64,000 nucleotides of DNA, from the NCBI RefSeq assembly GCF_020554865.1, contig NZ_JAJCIC010000008.1, positions 74,513-138,512 of the forward strand, in the 5' to 3' direction. Position 1 is the first letter of the stretch; every line of letters begins with the position of its first letter. Source of the DNA: Lacrimispora sp. 210928-DFI.3.58 (GTDB lineage: Bacteria; Bacillota; Clostridia; Lachnospirales; Lachnospiraceae). The notes under the pieces are model-generated. The model did not search any database. It saw nothing but the letters and a program-made list of their open reading frames with translations, and was not told the origin of the DNA. Positions 59,706-64,000 of this stretch are shown here, one piece after another. The translations under genes were made by a program, and so were the position numbers.

Positions 59706-61970
59706 ATGCTTAAGATGGATAAATACGAGTTTAACATTAAGGTTGAGCAGATAAAGAAAATGGTGAACCGGAGCGATTATGAGACCGCCATGAAGATTGC
59801 CGATACCATTGACTGGCGGAGGGTGCGCAATGTAAACATCCTCTCCATGGTCGCCACCATTTACGAGAAGAACGAGGAGTTCCAGGAGGCAAAGGATATC
59901 CTGCTTCTCGCTTTTGAGCGCGCGCCTATTGGCAAGCGCCTGCTCTTTAAGCTGGCAGAGCTGGCGATCAAGGAGGGAAGCGTAGGGGAGGCAGAGGACT
60001 ACTACAGGGAATTCTGCGACCTGGCTCCTGATGATCCCAGGCAGTATATTCTGCGTTATCTCATACTGGGAGCCAAAGGTGCTCCGGTGGAGCAGCTGAT
60101 CCACACGCTGGAGCAGTACTGCAATATTGAGCTGGATGAGAAATGGCTCTATGAGCTGGCAGAGCTGTACAATGAGGCTGGCATGGGCGAGCTGTGTGTC
60201 ATGACCTGTGACAAGATCATGCTCATGTTCGGCCTGGGTAAATATGTGGATAAGGCTATGGAGCTGAAGCTGCAGTACGCTCCTCTTACGAAATATCAGA
60301 TGGATCTGGTGGAGAACCGGGATAAATACGAGGCAAAGCTGAAGGCCGTGGAGCAGGAATTTATATCAGGGAAGCCTTCCTACCAGGCTGACCGCGAGAG
60401 CGCATATACCAGGGAGCCGCGAGGCTATGAGGATCAGCCGGAGGAGGAAGATGTACCGGAAGAGGACAGGCCGGTATACGGGAGAAGAACTCAGATTTAT
60501 GAGGACGCGCCTTCGGCATATGAGCAGGAGCCGGAGGTGTATGAAGAGGAGCACTCCGCATATGAGCAGGAGCCGGAGATATACGAGGAAGAGCCTTCGG
60601 CATATGAGCAGGAGCCGGAAGTATACCAGGAGGAATCTGACACATATGAGGAGGAACCTGAGGCGGAGGAGCCTTTCCATACTCCTGTGACGGTCGTAGC
60701 GGAGGAGACAGAGGATCAGTGGGAGGTTTCTGCCGATGACAGTCGTTCTCTGACTGGCGATGAATTAAAGGCCAGGCTTCACGAGGCGGAGGCCCAGGCC
60801 AATCTTGCCATGGAAATGTCAAAGCTTTCCGAAGAAGGCGGCTGCAGCCAGGAGCCGGAGCTGGCTCAGACCAGAGTCCTTACAGATATCCGCGAGCTGA
60901 ACAAGGGACCCATATACAGCGGCTCTAATCATTTGATGATAGAAGCGGATATACCGGAGGAGGGCCTGAATCTTGCCATAGAGGCTTTAAGAAAGATCCA
61001 TCAGGAGACAGGAGCCAAGAACCAGGCTGCTAAGATCACCGGAGACAAATTAAACCGCAGGGGAATCTTTACTATTTCGGATAAATTAACAGGGAAAGAT
61101 CTGATCATTGAGCAGGCAGGTGATATGAATGAGTCCATCCTTCAGGAGCTGAACCAGCTTATGGCAAGAGATGAGACCGGCATGAGCATTGTGCTGATCG
61201 ACACTGCGGAGCGTTTAGAGGAGCTTCACCGGGTATATCCGGGACTTGCAAAGCGGTTTGAGTGTATTGGAACTTCAGAGTCCGCAGAAAAGGTACAGGA
61301 AAAGGTACAGCCGGAGGTTCAGGAGGACAAGCGTCCTGTGCGCCAGGTGCAGCCTGTCAGGCAGTCAGAGACAGCTCCGGCGCCAAAAGCAGTGAAGACA
61401 GCAAGACATCCGCAGGCAGTTTCGTCCGGAGCACAGAGAAGATCGGAAGCTCCGGTCCAGCCAGCTTCTAAGCCGGAGCCTGTTAAGCCGGCAAGAGCCG
61501 CCGTTCAGCAGTCCCAGCCTGTGCGCAGCACTGCACGTCCGGAGGCAGCCGCTGCATCAGAGGAGGATCAGCCGGAGATTGACAATCGGCCTGTGATAAG
61601 GGTGCAGCCAAAGCGTGACAATGCTCCGGCACCTATTCCTACATTGAAAAAGAAGCCTGTGCAGCAGGAGGAGCCATCTGTAAACGAAGAGGAAGAGATG
61701 GACATTGATGAATTTGCAAAATATGCCTGCCAGTATGCCAGCGATATTGACTGCAGCATTTCCGGCAAGAGCATGCTGGCCCTGTATGAGCGTATTGAGA
61801 TCATGGAGGAAGAGGGTATTCCTTTGACCAGGGCAAGCGCAGAAGATCTGATCGAAGAGGCAGCTGACCGGGCAGAAAATCCGGCGTTGATGAAACGTGT
61901 TACAGGTATATTCTCCTCCAAATATGATAAAGACGGACTGCTTATATTGAAAGAGGGGCATTTTATATGA
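59706..61970 (+). CDS. TPR-containing protein with long low-complexity linkers, unknown function
   Basis: This is a 754-residue protein. Residues about 1-210 form helical TPR-like repeats (YETAMKIADTIDWRRVRNVN, FQEAKDILLLAFERAP, GEAEDYYREFCDLAPDD). Residues about 225-325 are Glu/Tyr/Pro-rich with 14-residue repeats. Residues about 375-515 form a folded alpha/beta region (IEADIPEEGLNLAIEALRKI, GRISDKLTGKDLIIE-like). A Pro/Gln/Ala-rich linker (about 520-660) leads to a C-terminal helical region (DIDEFAKYACQYASDIDCS). Family assignment is not possible from what I recognise. The same position after recR in Lachnospiraceae is often held by such proteins. It overlaps the next gene by 4 bp. Confidence 0.85.
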   Translation: MLKMDKYEFNIKVEQIKKMVNRSDYETAMKIADTIDWRRVRNVNILSMVATIYEKNEEFQEAKDILLLAFERAPIGKRLLFKLAELAIKEGSVGEAEDYYREFCDLAPDDPRQYILRYLILGAKGAPVEQLIHTLEQYCNIELDEKWLYELAELYNEAGMGELCVMTCDKIMLMFGLGKYVDKAMELKLQYAPLTKYQMDLVENRDKYEAKLKAVEQEFISGKPSYQADRESAYTREPRGYEDQPEEEDVPEEDRPVYGRRTQIYEDAPSAYEQEPEVYEEEHSAYEQEPEIYEEEPSAYEQEPEVYQEESDTYEEEPEAEEPFHTPVTVVAEETEDQWEVSADDSRSLTGDELKARLHEAEAQANLAMEMSKLSEEGGCSQEPELAQTRVLTDIRELNKGPIYSGSNHLMIEADIPEEGLNLAIEALRKIHQETGAKNQAAKITGDKLNRRGIFTISDKLTGKDLIIEQAGDMNESILQELNQLMARDETGMSIVLIDTAERLEELHRVYPGLAKRFECIGTSESAEKVQEKVQPEVQEDKRPVRQVQPVRQSETAPAPKAVKTARHPQAVSSGAQRRSEAPVQPASKPEPVKPARAAVQQSQPVRSTARPEAAAASEEDQPEIDNRPVIRVQPKRDNAPAPIPTLKKKPVQQEEPSVNEEEEMDIDEFAKYACQYASDIDCSISGKSMLALYERIEIMEEEGIPLTRASAEDLIEEAADRAENPALMKRVTGIFSSKYDKDGLLILKEGHFI
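60513..60665 (+). repeat. 42-bp coding repeat (14-residue Glu/Tyr units)
   Basis: Three 42-bp units encode SAYEQEPEVYEEEH, SAYEQEPEIYEEEP and SAYEQEPEVYQEES, followed by a shorter degenerate unit (DTYEEEPEA). Highly acidic and in frame with the host gene. Confidence 0.85.
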
Positions 61971-62800
61971 GAACCATAAAATTAATTGCTCTGGATCTGG
62001 ACGGAACCTTGCTTAACAGCCAGAAGGGCCTGTCAGAGCGCAACAGAAGGGCGCTGGCCCGATGCGCGGAGCAGGGGATCCAGATCGTACCAACCACAGG
62101 GAGGGCTGCAGGAGGCATTATGCCGGTGGTGCGTTCCCTTCCCGGGGTCAACTATGGTATTACCACGAACGGAGGCGTTGTGGCGGACCTGGTGGGGAAC
62201 AGAAGCTTAAAGACCTGCACTCTGCCAAACAGGACGGCTCTTCAAATATTAAAGATCATTGATAAATACCACGCAATGTATGATCCATATATTGATGGAA
62301 GAGGCATTTCCCAGTCCAGATTCATGGACCATTTGGATGAATATGGGCTGAGCAGTGTAATGCAGGAAATGGTGCGGGCTACGAGAGATGTATATCCCAG
62401 CATCATTGGACATGTGGAGGAAACAGGCAAGGATGTTGAGAAGATCAATGTCTATGTTGCAGACCTGGGGGATAGGGAGCCGCTGAAAAAGGAGCTTTCT
62501 GCCATTCCGGGCCTGATCATAAGTTCGTCTCTGTACAACAATATAGAGATCAATATGGAAGGTGCTACAAAAGGAAATGCCCTTCTGTGGCTGGCCTCCT
62601 ATCTGGGGATCAGCAGAGAGGAAACCATGGCCTTTGGTGATGGGGAAAATGACCTCAGCATGCTGAAGGCTGCCGGGATCGGCATTGCCATGGCAAATGG
62701 AATAGAAGCAGCGAAGGAGGCAGCAGATGAGATCACACTGACAAACGATGAGGATGGAGTAGCCGCAGCTATTGAGCGCCTTGTCTTGGATCAGCAGTGA
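61967..62800 (+). CDS. Cof-type HAD-superfamily phosphatase
   Basis: This 277-residue HAD hydrolase of subclass IIB (Cof type) has motif I LIALDLDGTLLNSQKG (nucleophile Asp near residue 8), motif II VPTTGRAAGGI, and KGNALLWLASYLGISREETMAFGDGENDLSMLKAAGIG (motifs III and IV). Such enzymes remove phosphate from sugar phosphates, FMN or ThDP-related compounds. It overlaps the upstream gene by 4 bp (ATGA) and precedes the CvpA-like gene by about 20 bp. The substrate is unknown. Confidence 0.94.
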   Translation: MRTIKLIALDLDGTLLNSQKGLSERNRRALARCAEQGIQIVPTTGRAAGGIMPVVRSLPGVNYGITTNGGVVADLVGNRSLKTCTLPNRTALQILKIIDKYHAMYDPYIDGRGISQSRFMDHLDEYGLSSVMQEMVRATRDVYPSIIGHVEETGKDVEKINVYVADLGDREPLKKELSAIPGLIISSSLYNNIEINMEGATKGNALLWLASYLGISREETMAFGDGENDLSMLKAAGIGIAMANGIEAAKEAADEITLTNDEDGVAAAIERLVLDQQ

Positions 62801-62821
62801 CCGCAGGATGGAATATTGGAC

Positions 62822-63538
62822 ATGATGACAGAACACTGGCTGTCCATAGGGGCAGGCATATTTTTAATAGGAATGATGCTGTACGGGCACTACCGCGGCT
62901 TTTTAAGACAGTGTGTATCTCTGGGAGCCCTTCTGCTCACGATCATCGTGGTGAAGGTAGGAGCTCCCTATACAACCGCCTTTATAAGGGAGAATCCGGC
63001 TATCCGTGAGAATGCAGCTCAGATGATACTGGAGGCTGCCGGATGGGAAGCGCCCCATCCGGAACAGGCAGAGCTTCCGGTAGTACAGAGGATAGCGATC
63101 GAGCAGATGAAGCTCCCGCAGTCAGTTAAGGATATACTGCTGGAAAATAATAACAGCGAGATATACCAGATGCTGGGAGTGCAGGAGTTTGCAGAGTATG
63201 TCAGCACATATCTGGCAGATATGCTGATCCAGGCCGTATGCTCTGCTGTGCTTTTTATTGCGGCATTTCTTCTCATCCATATATTGATCAAGTGGCTGGA
63301 TCTGGTATCCAGGCTGCCTATCATATCAGGCCTGAATCATATTGCAGGTGCAGTTGTGGGCCTGACTCAGGGCTTGCTTCTTTTATGGATCGGAGGACTG
63401 CTTGTCAGTTTGTTTTCCGCATCCCCCGTAGGCCAGATGCTGGAAGCCCAGATTTATGAAAGTACCTGGCTTCTCTTTTTGTATCGGTACAATCTGATCA
63501 ATATCCTTTTGGGAGGGATTATCAGAGGAATTTTTTGA
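62822..63538 (+). CDS. CvpA-family membrane protein
   Basis: This protein of about 238 residues is preceded by AGGATGGA (62805-62812), which is well spaced for the ATG at 62822; a TTG at 62816 is in frame but too close. There are four or five hydrophobic helices: residues 7-22, 28-48, about 135-160 and about 175-200, with a soluble loop between the second and third. The first half (GMMLYGHYRGFLRQCVSLGA) resembles CvpA, the colicin V production family. CvpA-like proteins have been tied to envelope homeostasis. The last gene before the rrn promoters, it ends with a terminator. Confidence 0.82.
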   Translation: MMTEHWLSIGAGIFLIGMMLYGHYRGFLRQCVSLGALLLTIIVVKVGAPYTTAFIRENPAIRENAAQMILEAAGWEAPHPEQAELPVVQRIAIEQMKLPQSVKDILLENNNSEIYQMLGVQEFAEYVSTYLADMLIQAVCSAVLFIAAFLLIHILIKWLDLVSRLPIISGLNHIAGAVVGLTQGLLLLWIGGLLVSLFSASPVGQMLEAQIYESTWLLFLYRYNLINILLGGIIRGIF

Positions 63539-63583
63539 AGAAAAAGAATTAATTGCATGAAATATATGTGCAATTGAGTCAAA

Positions 63584-63626
63584 TCACTGAAAAAAGGTGG
63601 AAAGTCCCTTTTTCCAGTGATTTTTT
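63584..63626 (+). terminator. Terminator of the dnaX-cvpA gene block
   Basis: TCACTGAAAAAAGG (63584-63597) pairs with CCTTTTTCCAGTGA (63607-63620) with one A-C mismatch, followed by TTTTTTGG. Confidence 0.85.
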
Positions 63627-63723
63627 GGTGGACACAAAATATAGTAGAAATCAAATAAAATAAGCATATTTTGTGGTCGGAAAAAGAAATAAAAAATTGT
63701 ATAAAAAAATGGAACAAATTCCC

Positions 63724-63752
63724 TTGACAAGTTTGGATTATAGTGTTATATT
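63724..63752 (+). promoter_or_regulatory. rRNA operon promoter P1
   Basis: TTGACA (63724-63729), 17-bp spacer, TATATT (63747-63752), the first of three tandem promoters. The stretch 63627-63720 before it is AT-rich (possible UP element), with no gene. Confidence 0.75.
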
Positions 63753-63805
63753 AATTCCACCGCTAAAAAACAGCGGACAACCCCAAAAGGGATTAAAAAA
63801 AGTTG

Positions 63806-63834
63806 TTGACAAAGATTTGCAACTGTGGTAATAT
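63806..63834 (+). promoter_or_regulatory. rRNA operon promoter P2
   Basis: TTGACA (63806-63811), 17-bp spacer and TAATAT (63829-63834), preceded by AAAAAAAGTTG. Confidence 0.78.
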
Positions 63835-63882
63835 ATAAAAGTTGCTGCTAAAAACAACAACAAAGAAAAAATAAAAAAGTTG

Positions 63883-63911
63883 TTGACAAAAGCAAATAAC
63901 TGTGATAAGAT
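63883..63911 (+). promoter_or_regulatory. rRNA operon promoter P3
   Basis: TTGACA (63883-63888), 17-bp spacer and TAAGAT (63906-63911), a near copy of P2 shifted by 77 bp. Confidence 0.78.
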
Positions 63912-64000
63912 ATCAAAGTTGCTGCTGAACAAGACAACAACAAAGAGTTCCTTGAAAATTGAAGATTAAACAGTATGTAAAACCCTGAAAATTCTAAAAA

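Larger units (their letters stand above)
63801..63946 (+). repeat. Tandem duplication of promoter-leader unit (P2/P3)
   Basis: Two ~77-80-bp units each contain AGTTGTTGACAAA, the -10 box, AAAGTTGCTGCT and ACAACAACAAAGA. The second unit has a 3-bp insertion near its end. Beyond 63946 the sequence TTCCTTGAAAATTGAAGATT is the leader commonly found just before 16S rRNA genes; the 16S start is beyond the right edge. Confidence 0.8.

Overview
The window reads as a chromosomal segment of a Gram-positive, low-to-mid-GC, strictly anaerobic Clostridia, most likely a gut Lachnospiraceae (Enterocloster/Lachnoclostridium/Hungatella-like). The reasons are the dense catabolic operons with solute-binding lipoproteins and LacI, RpiR and FadR regulators, strong AGGAGG ribosome sites, spore protein SpmB, the anaerobic NrdG activase, a large Gram-positive-type SRP RNA, a DUF6128-like protein, and the dnaX-ybaB-recR block leading to an rRNA operon. 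This assignment is inferred from gene content; no 16S sequence lies inside the window.

Left part (1-15.8 kb): the 3' part of a MATE exporter, a stand-alone OLD-type ATPase/TOPRIM protein, then one co-directional run of about 12.4 kb (3.4-15.8 kb). That run starts at a strong sigma-A promoter flanked by two LacI-type operators and ends at a hairpin lying inside the convergent eamA gene. It encodes a sugar ABC importer without its ATPase, a Gfo/Idh dehydrogenase, three TIM-barrel isomerase/epimerases, a LacI regulator, an ADP-ribosylglycohydrolase-fold protein, RpiB, a split transketolase and a D-2-hydroxyacid dehydrogenase. No sugar kinase and no classical glycosidase is present, so the substrate and the entry step are unknown.

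15.7-26 kb: a DMT transporter, an RpiR regulator with a beta-glucoside PTS (EIIBCA) and a GH1 6-phospho-beta-glucosidase, orphan SpmB, and then a MurL-like epimerase next to a non-canonical MurD. The last pair looks like the Xanthomonas-type MurD2/MurL route, in which L-Glu is added to UDP-MurNAc-Ala and epimerised afterwards. A MarR regulator and a lipoprotein follow.

26-35.5 kb: a LacI-regulated operon coupling hydantoinase/oxoprolinase subunits B and A to an Rbs-type ABC importer. It is preceded by a promoter and two cre-like operator boxes exactly 22 bp apart. A convergent nagB follows. 35.7-44.2 kb: a repeat-bearing DUF6128-like protein, nrdG, tadA, a LysR gene divergent from a URO-D-family protein plus YkvI-type transporter, a FadR regulator and a PLP gamma-lyase-like enzyme. 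44.3-55.3 kb: an alpha-glycoside locus (solute-binding protein, two permeases, GH38, GH13 and GH36 enzymes).

55.3-64 kb is housekeeping: SRP RNA, 6-phosphofructokinase, dnaX, ybaB, recR, a TPR/low-complexity protein, a Cof-type HAD phosphatase, a CvpA-like membrane protein, then three tandem promoters of an rRNA operon whose 16S gene begins beyond the right edge. Two kinds of short palindromic intergenic repeat are present: a 68-bp element at 45.8 kb with a diverged relative at 23.3 kb, and a 133-bp element at 47.7 kb.
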